The position numbers were made by a program, and so were the translations under genes. A stretch of DNA of 64,000 nt from Vulcanimicrobiota bacterium (GTDB lineage: Bacteria; Vulcanimicrobiota; Vulcanimicrobiia; Vulcanimicrobiales; Vulcanimicrobiaceae), in assembly GCA_027307235.1 (NCBI GenBank), contig DAHUXH010000008.1, forward strand, positions 91,224 through 155,223. Direction: 5' to 3'. Below the pieces are notes generated by a model. The model worked only from the letters and a program-made list of their open reading frames with translations, did not search any database and had not been told where the DNA came from. Shown here piece after piece: positions 16,609 to 26,195 of the stretch; within the stretch, counting starts at the first letter, position 1; each line of letters opens with the position of its first letter.

Positions 16609-17494
16609 GCGGCGCGAGCAATTCGCTCTCGGGAAGCTTGCGAAGGTCGATGCCTTCCATCGCGAGCGCGTCCTTCCCAAGTGCCTTACTGACCTCGGCA
16701 ACCGTCTTGGGATCCTCGAAATGCGTCGTCGCATCGACGATCGCTTTCGAAAACGCCTTGGGATTGTTCGATTTGAAGATGCCGCTGCCGACGAAGATGC
16801 CTTCGGCGCCAAGCTGCATCATCAACGCGGCGTCGGCCGGCGTCGAGACGCCGCCCGCGCAGAACAAGACGACCGGAAGCTTGCCGTGTTCGGCCACATA
16901 CGCAACGAGTTCGAGCGGCGCGCCGAGGTCGCGCGCGCGCGCCACGAGTTCTTCCTTCGGCGCGACCGTCAGTTCGCGGATGCCGTCGTTGATCGCGCGG
17001 ATGTGACGCACGGCTTCGACGATATTGCCGCTCCCGGCCTCGCCCTTGCTGCGAATCATCGCCGCGCCTTCGGCGATGCGGCGCAGCGCTTCGCCAAGGT
17101 CGCGCGCGCCGCAGACGAACGGCGTGGTGTACTCGTGTTTGGAGATATGGTACTTGTCGTCAGCCGGGGTGAGCACTTCGGACTCGTCGATGAAATCGAC
17201 GCCGATCGCCTGCAGCACTTGCGCCTCGGCGAAATGCCCGATGCGCACCTTCGCCATCACCGGAATCGTGACCGCATCCATGATCGACTGGATCAATTCG
17301 AGGTTGCTCATGCGCGCGACGCCGCCCATGGCGCGAATGTCGGCCGGGATGCGTTCGAGGGCCATGACGGCAACCGCGCCAGCATCCTGGGCGATGACGG
17401 CTTGTTCGGGCGTAACCACGTCCATGATCACGCCGCCCTTGAGCATCTGCGCGAGCCCGCGCTTGACGGTGACGGTGCCGGTCTGCTGTTCCAC
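16598..17494 (-). CDS. pdxS: Pyridoxal 5'-phosphate synthase lyase subunit
   Basis: Condenses ribose-5-phosphate, glyceraldehyde-3-phosphate and ammonia into PLP. The 298-residue TIM barrel shows [20 protein letters not shown], the Schiff-base lysine region [38 protein letters not shown] and the phosphate-binding [16 protein letters not shown]. It starts at GTG 17494 after an AGGAG site. PLP supply is relevant to the PLP enzymes encoded nearby (bioA, bioF, the decarboxylase) and the glycine decarboxylase. Confidence 0.98.
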   Translation of the reverse strand: MEQQTGTVTVKRGLAQMLKGGVIMDVVTPEQAVIAQDAGAVAVMALERIPADIRAMGGVARMSNLELIQSIMDAVTIPVMAKVRIGHFAEAQVLQAIGVDFIDESEVLTPADDKYHISKHEYTTPFVCGARDLGEALRRIAEGAAMIRSKGEAGSGNIVEAVRHIRAINDGIRELTVAPKEELVARARDLGAPLELVAYVAEHGKLPVVLFCAGGVSTPADAALMMQLGAEGIFVGSGIFKSNNPKAFSKAIVDATTHFEDPKTVAEVSKALGKDALAMEGIDLRKLPESELLAPRGN

Positions 17495-17571
17495 GATCTC
17501 TCCTACTCTGGACTCTATCCCCCTATCCTAGCAGGCCGGTCCAACTCACGACCCGTGGACTTGTCGCAGGA

Positions 17572-17982
17572 TCATCCGCCGTTGGTCGCTCCGGGTTCCG
17601 GTGTCGCAGTCGGCTTCAGGCGCGGAAAGGGCGCCTGATCCCAAATTGGGATATTTGGATTGGGCGTCGGGGTAAGGCCAGGGGTGCGGACGACTTGCGG
17701 AGGCAGCGTCGGCAACGGTTGCGGCGGGACGCGCGGGTCGGGGAAACGCGGGTCGGGCGCCGCCGACAGCACCTGCTCGTGGCTCCATCCGTATCCGTAG
17801 GTGCCGCCGGTGGAGACGGGTCCGGGCGTCACCGTCACGACGGGGACGTACACGGCCCCGTCCAGCGTCCCATGGGTGAGCACGCGGTCGCCGATGCGCT
17901 CGCCTAGGACGAGCGCGACCAGAAAGACGGCGATGCCGGCCGCCATGATGAGCGTGGACAAGCGTTTGGAGGGGTCGAGCAC
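17572..17982 (-). CDS. Membrane-anchored proline-rich hypothetical protein
   Basis: 136 residues with a GTG start at 17982. One membrane segment near residues 8-27 (LSTLIMAAGIAVFLVALVLG) is followed by a short segment and a long Pro/Thr-rich tail with PPQPLPTLPPQ and TPTPNPNIP, likely extracytoplasmic and flexible. No catalytic motif is visible. It lies between the large glycosidase gene and pdxS on the same strand. Bimodal base composition and lack of a recognised domain make the call moderate. Confidence 0.55.
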   Translation of the reverse strand: MLDPSKRLSTLIMAAGIAVFLVALVLGERIGDRVLTHGTLDGAVYVPVVTVTPGPVSTGGTYGYGWSHEQVLSAAPDPRFPDPRVPPQPLPTLPPQVVRTPGLTPTPNPNIPIWDQAPFPRLKPTATPEPGATNGG

Positions 17983-18008
17983 GGGCCTGCCGCTTCGGCG
18001 CGGTGTCC

Positions 18009-20447
18009 CTAGACGCCCGCCGGAACGTCCCGGCGATGCGCGCGGGCCAAGCGCAACGACGGCTTTCCGGCCGTGTCGACCTGATGCACCTCTCCGGAAT
18101 CAAGCTTCACGCGCCAGGTCTTTCCGCGAAACTCGGCCACGGCGTTACGCGGACGGTCGTTCCAGTTGCACAGGAACAAGCGCACCCCGCCGGCGTCGTC
18201 TTCGAACGCGATCGCGCCGACTTCGACCGGTGAGACCGTCACCTCATCGCTGACGTCGCGCCCCGCGAACACGCACGTGTAGGGTTCCTCAGCCGAGAGT
18301 TCAGCGAGATTGGCGTAGATCGTCTTGGCGCGAACGTCGATGAGATACGTGCAGGAACGGCCGCCCCAGCGGACGCGGGCGCCCGCCACCCACTGCCAAG
18401 CTTGCGGAACGAGCGGGTTGAGGTGAGGTCGGCCGCTCGTGCGGTAGCCGTCGAGCCCGCCGACCGTCTCGGCAACCGCCCACAAGAACTTCGCGCCCGT
18501 CCAGGGCGAGAGATACATGCCGCGGTTGGTCAGCGAGCCGCCGTCGAACCACTCCGCGAACTCACCGGGAACGGTGTTGCGCGCCGAACCCGCTTCGACC
18601 GCACGGTACACTGCCTCCAGGTAGTGGACGGCGATGGCGATGGCGTCGTTGCGCGCCAGCGCGACGACGAACCAGAGCGTGAGGTCCGGCCAGACGCCGC
18701 CGAGCAACCCGTAGCCGTACGAGGGAAAGTACCACGAATCGGCCAGCGAGATCGTGCGCAAGCCGACGTCGGTGACGAAATCGGGCTCGCACAATCTCCG
18801 CAGAATCGACCGCCGCTGATCGGAGTCGGCGACGTTGAAGAGCACCGGGAAGACTTCGTCGGCGGTGAAGTTGTCCTGAAAGTTGTTGTCCTGGTCGTAG
18901 TTGAGCACGAAGGCGCCGGTATCGTCGTCGTAGAGCAGATCGAGCATGGCGCTGCGCAGGCTTTGCGCCTCATTGGAATACTTTTCCCAATGCTCGTGAT
19001 CGCCGGCGACCGCGCACAGCATCGCGGCCGCTTCGAGCGAAAAATACGATTCGGAGTTGATCTCGGTGACCGCTCCGTCGAGCACATATCCCGGAATGAT
19101 GTTGCGCCATGACGAGATGCCGAAGAGTTCGACGCCCTTGGCGCGACAAAAGACCAAGCCTTTGTCGTCACGCTGACTCAGCAGGTAATCCGCGATCTTG
19201 ACGATCAGCGGCAGCCATTGCTTGACCCATGCGTCGTCCAGCGTCGCATTGTAGTGATGCAGCATGGCAATGAGGTGCAGCGGCGTGTCGTCGTTGATGT
19301 TCAGCTCGTACGACGTCTTGTATGCGGTGACGCCGCGCACGTACTCGATCATCTGCCCGCTCGGCTCGACGAACCTATTGAAGACTTCCAGCGAGTCGCG
19401 GCTAAACTCCGGCATGAAGTAGTCGTAGCCGTGAACGAACCACGAGGTGTCGCGCGAGACCAGGATGTCGGAGGGCGGTGAGTTGGTGGATCCCCACCCG
19501 TGCGGATATTCCTTGACGATGCGCAGCATGTTGGCTTTGGCCCACACGACGCCGCGGCTGATCGCCGGGGACGGCGTCAGGAAACGCGCGTCGGCCAACT
19601 TCTCGGCGAAGAAACGCTGCGTCTCATGCAGTGCTTCTCGATCGTGAAGCAAGGCTTCGAGCATCGGCCGGGATTTTTCGGTTCCGTCTTTGTGAAACAC
19701 GACCGCGATGCGCAGCGTCTCGCGCGCGCCGGGTTCAACTGCGACACGATACTCGAACGCACCGAAGATGCGGCGGCCTGCCGTCGTGGCTTGCTGCGCG
19801 GTCACTTCTTCGAGGTAGACCGCCGACTGCACGTCAACGGAACCTTCGCGGATGTCGCGCAGAATCGTGCCTTCGCGCAGCGAGACGATGGCCGCGAACG
19901 GCGCACGGTTCGCACCCCACCACCGTTCGCTGCCGGTCTGTTCATTCTGCGAGCAGATGTAGTTGCCGTCCACCCACGCGCGCACCTCATGCTCGGGCTC
20001 GCCGTAGAAGTGCTGGCCGACCAGCAGCGCCCACGGAAAGATCGCGATGTCGACCTTCTGCGCGCCGGGGTTGTAGAGCGTGATGTCGATGACGAAGGCA
20101 ACCGCTCGATCGTACGTCGCGCCGTGCGGAACGTAAAAGGCCTCGGTGACGTTCACACGATGCTCGAGCGTGAATTCCGAAATCTGCGCGTACGGAAGAA
20201 ACGTGAAATCGCGCGTGATCTGGCGCGGAAACAGGGTGCGATCGGAGTCGAGCAGGCGATATGCGATCTGGTGGGTGCCGAAGATGATTTGGTCGGTGTC
20301 GGCATCCCACAAGCCGCGCACCGCGCCCTTCGCGGTCGACTGCGCGTACGACTTGAAGTTACCCAGCAACAGACCGTACGGCGTCTGCGCCTCGTTGAGC
20401 ACGTACGCGCAAAACTCGTTACGTTGCGCATCGTACGTCGCTTCCAT
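18009..20447 (-). CDS. Large (alpha/alpha)6-barrel glycosidase, family uncertain
   Basis: An 812-residue protein without signal peptide or membrane segment. It has an N-terminal beta-rich domain (about 1-270, with TRDFTFLPYAQISEFTLEHRV), a catalytic helical barrel (about 290-700) and a C-terminal beta domain. Barrel motifs include DTSWFVHGYDYFMPEFSRDSL, NINDDTPLHLIAMLHHY, NSESYFSLEAAAMLC and WPDLTLWFVVALARND, reminiscent of GH15/GH63/GH94-type or glycogen-debranching enzymes. The acidic catalytic pair cannot be assigned with certainty. The likely substrate is an alpha-glucoside or disaccharide in the cytoplasm. No sugar-metabolism genes adjoin it; ispE is divergent 50 bases away. Confidence 0.7.
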   Translation of the reverse strand: MEATYDAQRNEFCAYVLNEAQTPYGLLLGNFKSYAQSTAKGAVRGLWDADTDQIIFGTHQIAYRLLDSDRTLFPRQITRDFTFLPYAQISEFTLEHRVNVTEAFYVPHGATYDRAVAFVIDITLYNPGAQKVDIAIFPWALLVGQHFYGEPEHEVRAWVDGNYICSQNEQTGSERWWGANRAPFAAIVSLREGTILRDIREGSVDVQSAVYLEEVTAQQATTAGRRIFGAFEYRVAVEPGARETLRIAVVFHKDGTEKSRPMLEALLHDREALHETQRFFAEKLADARFLTPSPAISRGVVWAKANMLRIVKEYPHGWGSTNSPPSDILVSRDTSWFVHGYDYFMPEFSRDSLEVFNRFVEPSGQMIEYVRGVTAYKTSYELNINDDTPLHLIAMLHHYNATLDDAWVKQWLPLIVKIADYLLSQRDDKGLVFCRAKGVELFGISSWRNIIPGYVLDGAVTEINSESYFSLEAAAMLCAVAGDHEHWEKYSNEAQSLRSAMLDLLYDDDTGAFVLNYDQDNNFQDNFTADEVFPVLFNVADSDQRRSILRRLCEPDFVTDVGLRTISLADSWYFPSYGYGLLGGVWPDLTLWFVVALARNDAIAIAVHYLEAVYRAVEAGSARNTVPGEFAEWFDGGSLTNRGMYLSPWTGAKFLWAVAETVGGLDGYRTSGRPHLNPLVPQAWQWVAGARVRWGGRSCTYLIDVRAKTIYANLAELSAEEPYTCVFAGRDVSDEVTVSPVEVGAIAFEDDAGGVRLFLCNWNDRPRNAVAEFRGKTWRVKLDSGEVHQVDTAGKPSLRLARAHRRDVPAGV

Positions 20448-20497
20448 GAGCAGAGACTACGCCCGGAGGCGGCACCCACCTGTTGACGGAACATCGA

Positions 20498-21370
20498 ATG
20501 GTGATCTTTCGCGCTCCGGCAAAATTGAATCTCACCCTCGAAGTGCTCAACCGCCGCGCTGACGGCTACCATCTCCTGCGATCGCTGATGGTGCCGATCG
20601 ACCTGTACGACGAGGTCGAGATCGCCCCAAGCGCCGCCGGCTTTCGCTTTGCCTGCGACGTCGCCGAACTCGCGCACGAGAATCTGGCGGAGAAGGCCTT
20701 CCGGGCGCTCGAACCGCCGGCGGGCGACTGGGCCATCACGCTTCGCAAGCGGATTCCGACGCAGGCCGGGCTCGGCGGCGGTTCGAGCGACGCCGCAACC
20801 GTTCTCATCGCCGCCATGAACGGCGCCTTCGGCGCGATCGGCGAACGGGACTTCGTCGGGATGGCACGGACCCTCGGTTCCGATGTCCCGTTCTTCCTCG
20901 CGCAAACGGGGGCGCTGGTCGAAGGAACCGGCGAGCGCGTCGTGCCCGTCGGCGAGCTGGCGTCTTGGCACGTGCTGCTGGTCAAGCCGCCGGTATCGAT
21001 CTCGACCGCGCCCGCCTATGCGCGCATCGACGCACACGACCGCCCGACCCGGGCGCGCGGCACGTCGGTGACGCTCGAAGCGCTTGCCGCACTGCAGCGC
21101 GGCGACTTCGCAACCGTGCAGCGCTGTCTTTCAAACGATTTTCACGACGTGCTGGCCGAGTCGACACCCGAGATTGCGCAGGCACTGCGCGCGCTGCGCT
21201 CCGCCGGAGCGGAGAAGCCGCTCTTGACCGGCTCGGGTTCGTGTGTCTTCGCGCTGTTTGCCACGCGCGAGCAGCGCGATGAGGTCGCGCAAGCGCTGCT
21301 CGTTCCCAAAGACTTTCTCATCTATCGCGCGGCTTTGGTCGCAAGCGACGCATGGCGCTGCGCAGCGTGA
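20498..21370 (+). CDS. ispE: 4-diphosphocytidyl-2-C-methyl-D-erythritol kinase
   Basis: GHMP kinase of the MEP isoprenoid pathway. It starts FRAPAKLNLTLEVLNRRADGYH, the IspE hallmark with substrate-contacting residues. The ATP-binding IPTQAGLGGGSSDAATVL and the C-terminal LLTGSGSCVFALF (GHMP motif 3) follow. About 290 residues, normal length. ATG 20498 is preferred; a TTG five codons upstream is possible. The 3' end overlaps a nucleotidyltransferase gene by four bases (GTGA) if that gene starts at 21367. The glycosidase gene is divergent. Confidence 0.96.
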   Translation: MVIFRAPAKLNLTLEVLNRRADGYHLLRSLMVPIDLYDEVEIAPSAAGFRFACDVAELAHENLAEKAFRALEPPAGDWAITLRKRIPTQAGLGGGSSDAATVLIAAMNGAFGAIGERDFVGMARTLGSDVPFFLAQTGALVEGTGERVVPVGELASWHVLLVKPPVSISTAPAYARIDAHDRPTRARGTSVTLEALAALQRGDFATVQRCLSNDFHDVLAESTPEIAQALRALRSAGAEKPLLTGSGSCVFALFATREQRDEVAQALLVPKDFLIYRAALVASDAWRCAA

Positions 21371-22155
21371 AACCGATCGACGCCGTCGTCTTGGCGGGCG
21401 GACCGCCCGATGACGTCGCAGCCGTCGAGTCCGGCGCACCCAACAAAGCGTTCATTCACATCGGCGGGATGACGCTGGTCGAACGTACGCTGCGCGCCCT
21501 GCGTTCAGCGCCGTCGATCGCGCGCATCATCGTCGTCGCACCGGCCATCACGCGCACCGACACCACCTTGAAGCTCGCCGACGAACGGCGCCCCGACGGA
21601 CTTCGTATTCGCGATAGCCTCGCCAACGGTCTGGCCGGCCTGCCGCTCGGCGACGACGTGCTGATCGCGGCTTCCGACATGCCGATTCTTACGCCGGACT
21701 CCATTGACGATTTCGTCACGCGCGTGCACGACGCCGCCGCCGACATTTGCTATGGCTGCGTCGAACAAACGTGTCATCGCGAGCAGTTTCCCGACGTGCC
21801 GCACACCTGGGTACGGCTGCGCGAGGGCACGTTCTGCGGCGCCGGCCTCGTTGCGCTGAAGCCGCGCGCATGGCCGGCGCTCGAAGCCTTCATCGAGCGC
21901 CTCGGCGCGGCACGCAAGAATCCGCTGCGCCTTGCACGATTGTTCGGACCCGACATCCTTCTGAAATATGCGTTGCGGCGGCTCTCGATCGCCGACGCGG
22001 AAGAACGCGCCGCACGTCTGCTTGGCGTTCACGCGCGCGCGATAATCTCGCCGTTTCCTCAAATCGCCGTCAACGTGGATCGCGTGAGCGACGTCGCGCT
22101 CGCACGCGCGATCATCACCCGGTCTTCGACGGACCCGGTGTCTCCCAACGTTTGA
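21367..22155 (+). CDS. NTP-transferase (MobA/IspD-like fold) of unknown substrate
   Basis: About 262 residues. The N-terminus IDAVVLAGGPPDD is the nucleotide-binding glycine-rich loop, PNKAFIHIGGMTLVERTLRAL supplies the conserved lysine and the GG-E pattern, and VLIAASDMPILTP carries the metal-binding D in an xSDMP motif. This is the MobA-like/GlmU/IspD nucleotidyltransferase superfamily. Coupling to ispE hints at isoprenoid or lipid-sugar activation, but it lacks clear IspD signatures. I prefer GTG 21367 (GTGA overlap, a common pattern here); ATG 21352 is the alternative. It overlaps the convergent ubiX by 41 bases. Confidence 0.78.
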   Translation: MKPIDAVVLAGGPPDDVAAVESGAPNKAFIHIGGMTLVERTLRALRSAPSIARIIVVAPAITRTDTTLKLADERRPDGLRIRDSLANGLAGLPLGDDVLIAASDMPILTPDSIDDFVTRVHDAAADICYGCVEQTCHREQFPDVPHTWVRLREGTFCGAGLVALKPRAWPALEAFIERLGAARKNPLRLARLFGPDILLKYALRRLSIADAEERAARLLGVHARAIISPFPQIAVNVDRVSDVALARAIITRSSTDPVSPNV

Positions 22156-22696
22156 ACAGATGGCGTTCGATGCCGAATTGATCGAGCGCTTTGGCGACCG
22201 TGTGCGCGACCACGTCGTCGACGGTCTGCGGCTTGGCGTACATCGCCGGCATCGGCGGCAGAATCACCGCACCGATCTCGGCAAGCTGCGTGAGCGTGCG
22301 CAGGTGGCCCAGGTGCAGTGGTGTCTCACGCACGACCAGGACGAGTTTGCGCCGTTCCTTGAGGCAGACGTCGGCGGCACGGACCAGCAACGTGTCGTTG
22401 AGCGAGTAGGCGATCGCGGCGGCGCTCTTCATCGAGCACGGAATGACGATCATGCCTTCGGTGACGAACGATCCGCTGGAAATCGACGATGCGAGATCAT
22501 CATCGTGATGGACGACGTCGGCCAAAGCCTCGAAATCGGCGATGCGCTCGTGCATCTCGAGTTCGATGGTTCGAGCGGCGGAGGCGGTATGCACGAGGTG
22601 TGTCTCCACGCCCTCCACTCCGCGCAATGCCTGCAGCAAGCGGTACCCGTAGACGCTCCCGCTCGCGCCGCTGATGCCGATGATGATGCGTCGCAT
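22115..22696 (-). CDS. ubiX: Flavin prenyltransferase UbiX
   Basis: Joins dimethylallyl phosphate to FMN to make prenylated FMN for UbiD-type decarboxylases. The 193 residues carry IGISGASGSVYGYRLL at the N-terminus. FVTEGMIVIPCSMKSAAAIAYSLNDTLL binds FMN, followed by LKERRKLVLVVRETPLHLGHL and GAVILPPMPAMYAKP. All are UbiX/Pad1 signatures. No ubiD is visible in the window. The gene converges on the nucleotidyltransferase with a 41-base overlap and is divergent from the nuclease gene. Confidence 0.96.
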   Translation of the reverse strand: MRRIIIGISGASGSVYGYRLLQALRGVEGVETHLVHTASAARTIELEMHERIADFEALADVVHHDDDLASSISSGSFVTEGMIVIPCSMKSAAAIAYSLNDTLLVRAADVCLKERRKLVLVVRETPLHLGHLRTLTQLAEIGAVILPPMPAMYAKPQTVDDVVAHTVAKALDQFGIERHLFKRWETPGPSKTG

Positions 22697-22758
22697 GCAC
22701 GTACCTTAGGCATGTGCCCGCGCCGTGCCTTGATTGCTCCGGAGCGGAGGGGCGCGTG

Positions 22759-24027
22759 GTGATAGCGCCAACGATGGGGACCGTGATCGACTCGTCGTAC
22801 GCCGCGTTCGCCGACGATCTCGCGGCGTGGTGCACGCAACGAGATGATGCCGCGTTGCGGCGCGCGGCGAGCTCTCACCATTCCCGACTGCCGTTGGAAG
22901 CCGTTGCCGCGGCGAGCGCGCTCGCCAAAGACGACCGCACCTTTATCGAAGCCGGCCTGGAGATTGGCCGCCATCTCCCCGACGCGCTCCACGACGTGTT
23001 GCTCGCATTCATACGCACGATCGAAACGCTGGCGGCCGGCGATATCGCGACCTGTTTTCCGCCGCTTGAACGCACGCGCCGCAAACACGACGCTGCGCTG
23101 TCGCTCGCGCCGCCGAACCGGCGAGAAACGCCCGGCTCCGTCCCGACGCGGGTCACGCGCTTCTCCGCGTCGGCCTTGAACGCATACGCGGAGTGCCCGC
23201 GCAAATGGTTCTACCGCTATGCGTGCGGCGCGGTCGAGGACGACGGCTCATCGGCGGCCACCTACGGCACGGCGTTCCACGCCGCGCTCGAAGATTTTCA
23301 CGGCGACGTACTCCATCCGAGCGACGTTCCGGCAAGCGCCCTGCGTGATGGACTCGCGCGCCAGATCGACCGAGCATTCGAGCGCTACAGCACGAAGTTC
23401 GATTCGGAGCTGGAACGCGAACTCCAGCGGCGGCGCGCGCACCGCACCGCCAAACGCTACATCGCGTGGCTGATCGACCATGCGCGGCGCGCGCCGTTCG
23501 CCACGGTCGGGCGCGAGTTGCCGGTGCGGCTGGAGATTGACGGCTTTCCGTTCGTCGGCTACATCGATCGGCTCGACCGCGATGACAACAGCGGTGAGGT
23601 CGCTGTTTTCGACTATAAAACCGGAACGATCGCGGAGAGCGCGGTTGAGTACCGCGAGCGCATCCGGCGCGGTCAGGAGTTCCAGCTTCCATTCTACTAT
23701 TGGGCATGCACGATCTCCGGCGAGCGCGTGCGCAGCATCGCGTTGTTGCCGCTCAAGAGCCACCTGGTCGAGGTGCGTCCGATTGAGCTGCTCGTGACCG
23801 AGTCGTCGTCGGCAAGAACCAACGGGAAAGAAGCACCGCGCGGAGAGATTACGGTGAGCGATCTGGAAGCGGCGCGCGCCGGCATGATCGATCTGTGCCG
23901 CGAGCTGACCTCAGGTGAGATTCGTGAGTTCGCCGTGACCGACGACCCCGAAGCCTGCACGTACTGCGCCTACGCAACCGCATGCCGCATGCGGCCGATT
24001 CCGCCCGAGGATCGTTTCGGGCGATGA
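22759..24027 (+). CDS. RecB/AddB-type PD-(D/E)XK nuclease with probable Fe-S cluster
   Basis: About 420 residues. After a helical N-terminus, FSASALNAYAECPRKWFYRYA is the nuclease opening, with the first cluster cysteine. Then come YGTAFHAALEDF (motif with catalytic H), VGYIDRLDR, VAVFDYKTG (catalytic D..K) and FQLPFYYW (the QxxxY motif). ACTYCAYATACRM completes the four-cysteine Fe-S set as in AddB and Cas4. GTG 22759 is chosen for the GGAGGGG six bases before it. Its stop overlaps the helicase start (ATGA). The pair resembles a split AddAB-like DNA end-processing machine. Confidence 0.86.
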   Translation: MIAPTMGTVIDSSYAAFADDLAAWCTQRDDAALRRAASSHHSRLPLEAVAAASALAKDDRTFIEAGLEIGRHLPDALHDVLLAFIRTIETLAAGDIATCFPPLERTRRKHDAALSLAPPNRRETPGSVPTRVTRFSASALNAYAECPRKWFYRYACGAVEDDGSSAATYGTAFHAALEDFHGDVLHPSDVPASALRDGLARQIDRAFERYSTKFDSELERELQRRRAHRTAKRYIAWLIDHARRAPFATVGRELPVRLEIDGFPFVGYIDRLDRDDNSGEVAVFDYKTGTIAESAVEYRERIRRGQEFQLPFYYWACTISGERVRSIALLPLKSHLVEVRPIELLVTESSSARTNGKEAPRGEITVSDLEAARAGMIDLCRELTSGEIREFAVTDDPEACTYCAYATACRMRPIPPEDRFGR

Positions 24028-26195
24028 GTGCGCACGGCTGCGCTCCCTGTCATGCGATCACCGGGCCGCCGCGCAGCGGAAAAACCTCTGCGCTGATCGC
24101 TCGCGTCGCATCCGCCCTCGACGACGACCGCGAGCGCTCGGCACTCGTGCTCGTACCGGCGAGCGTTTCACTCGATGCGATACGTGTCACGCTCGCCCAA
24201 GACGTCGCCGCGCATCATGCTGCGCGCATCATCCTCGCGACGCCGGGGACGCTGGCCCGTGAGGTGCTGCGCGCGTATGCGCCGGCGATGCCCGCCATCA
24301 TCGACGAGGCGCAGGCAGCGCTGCTCTTCGAAGCGTCAGCCGCGTCGCTGCTCTCACTGCAGTGGCCGGAACTGCTCGACGGGTCGCTCGATCCCGACGT
24401 CGCCGGCCTGCGCTCGCCGCAGCGGTTCTTGGAAGCGGCGCTGCGACTCATCGGCAAGTTGCGCGATGCGAACGTCACGCCGGAGATGTTCTTGGAAAGC
24501 GGGCTGCGCGGCGCCGCCGACTTCTACGCGAACCTGCCCAACTTCGCGAACACCGACTTGCTGCTCTACACCAAGGACGTCTATCGCGACTCACTCGCGG
24601 TCGATGCCCGGGAACTGCAGCGTCAGTACCGCCGTGACATCGACTTGACGAAGGTGCTGGCCCGCCTCTATCGCGATTATTTGAATGCGCTCGACGCCGG
24701 CGGTGTCATGACCGAGCGCGATGCGATCAACCGCGCGACCGCTCTTCTTGCATCGCGCGGCGAACCGGAACGAACGTACGCAATCGTCGCCATCGACGAA
24801 GTCCAGGAGCTGCGCCTGGGAGAGATCGCCTTCTTGCAGCGCGCGCTCAACGAGCGCTTCGACGGCGTCGTGCTGGCGGGCGATCTGCGTGCGGCTACCA
24901 GCACCTTCCGCGGGGCACGCCCTGAACGCGCATTCTCGCTGGCGCAGACCAAAGAACACCTCGACACAACGTTTCTTCCGCCCCTTGCCGCAACGCTCTG
25001 GCGTCGTCTCACCGGCGATGCTGCCTGCGCGATCGACGGGGATCCGGCCGGCATGGAGGTTCGCCGCGAAGCCACGCAGGCCGGCGAAGCGGCGTATCTC
25101 GCCGACTACGTACGCTTTCACCTCGATCGCGGCGCGGCCGCACACGAGATCGGCGTGCTCTTTCGTTCTGTCGAGAACGTGCGCGTGTATGAGGAAGCCT
25201 TGCTTGCGCGCGACGTCGCGGTGCATGTCGTAGGCGACGCGAATGTCTTTCTCGATCCACGCGCGCACGATGCGCTGGCGCTGCTCTGGAACGTCTGGGA
25301 CCCGTTTCGGCACGATTGGCTTCTGCGAACGCTCGAAGCGCCGGCGCTCGCCCTCTCGGACGCGACGCTTGCGATCCTGTGCGGCGATCCGCCCAGCCCG
25401 CAGACGATGCTCTTTGCCGACGAGCCTGAGATTGCTCCGCCGCAAGAGAGTCACAGCGGTGCAATGCGGCGCGTCCTGCTCGGCCTTGCCGTTCTCTACG
25501 GCGCGCACGACGAACGCCTCTCGGAACTCGCGCGCGAACGGCTCGCGCGGTTTCGCGCGATGCGCGAGCGATGGGTCGACGCGTCATCGCGCATGACGAT
25601 TGCTTCGCTCGCCATCAACGTCTGGAACGAGGGGCTCGCGCTCGACGGAGGCGAGAATTCGGGCCGTTCCACCGCCCAGCGCATCGTGCTCGAGCGCCTG
25701 CTCGAACGCATCGAACGCTTTGAAAGCGAACATCCGGAGGCGACGCTTGGAGCGTTTCTCGCCTATGCGGAGCAACGCATGAGCAGTCCATACGAAAGCT
25801 GCGAGCACGACGGCCGCCACGGCGCGGTCGTCCTCGCATCCATCGATGCCGTGCGCGGCCGATCGTTCGAGTATGTTGCTCTCCCGAACGCGCGTGCCGG
25901 TACCTTTCCGCGCTGGTACGTCCCCGACGCGTTTCTCTACAGCCCGAGTCTGGGAATCGTCGCGCGCGAGAATGCCGGTGATGCCACCGCGTCGCGCACC
26001 GCGAAGTTCACCTACTATCTGTTTCGCATGAAGACGCGCGAGCACTACAATGCCGAGGAGCGCCGTGCGTTCGCCTACGCGCTCACCCGCGCACGACGCG
26101 GACTCCTCATTACGGCGAGCGGTCGCGCCACACGTGGGACCACCGCGCCTGAGTTCGTCGAGGAACTCTCCGCGATGCTGCGCGAGATGCGCTGA
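24024..26195 (+). CDS. UvrD/AddA-like superfamily 1 helicase
   Basis: 723 residues from ATG 24024. Walker A AITGPPRSGKTSAL is near residue 14 and motif II is AIVAIDEVQELR (DExQ type). VVLAGDLRAATSTFRGARP corresponds to motif III. VLASIDAVRGRSFEYVALPNARAGTFPR matches the motif V region, and YALTRARRGLLITASG is motif VI. No nuclease motif is visible inside; the nuclease is encoded by the preceding coupled gene (4-base overlap). AddB-like helicases with degenerate motifs also fit. Role inferred: recombinational repair of double-strand ends. Confidence 0.85.
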   Translation: MSAHGCAPCHAITGPPRSGKTSALIARVASALDDDRERSALVLVPASVSLDAIRVTLAQDVAAHHAARIILATPGTLAREVLRAYAPAMPAIIDEAQAALLFEASAASLLSLQWPELLDGSLDPDVAGLRSPQRFLEAALRLIGKLRDANVTPEMFLESGLRGAADFYANLPNFANTDLLLYTKDVYRDSLAVDARELQRQYRRDIDLTKVLARLYRDYLNALDAGGVMTERDAINRATALLASRGEPERTYAIVAIDEVQELRLGEIAFLQRALNERFDGVVLAGDLRAATSTFRGARPERAFSLAQTKEHLDTTFLPPLAATLWRRLTGDAACAIDGDPAGMEVRREATQAGEAAYLADYVRFHLDRGAAAHEIGVLFRSVENVRVYEEALLARDVAVHVVGDANVFLDPRAHDALALLWNVWDPFRHDWLLRTLEAPALALSDATLAILCGDPPSPQTMLFADEPEIAPPQESHSGAMRRVLLGLAVLYGAHDERLSELARERLARFRAMRERWVDASSRMTIASLAINVWNEGLALDGGENSGRSTAQRIVLERLLERIERFESEHPEATLGAFLAYAEQRMSSPYESCEHDGRHGAVVLASIDAVRGRSFEYVALPNARAGTFPRWYVPDAFLYSPSLGIVARENAGDATASRTAKFTYYLFRMKTREHYNAEERRAFAYALTRARRGLLITASGRATRGTTAPEFVEELSAMLREMR

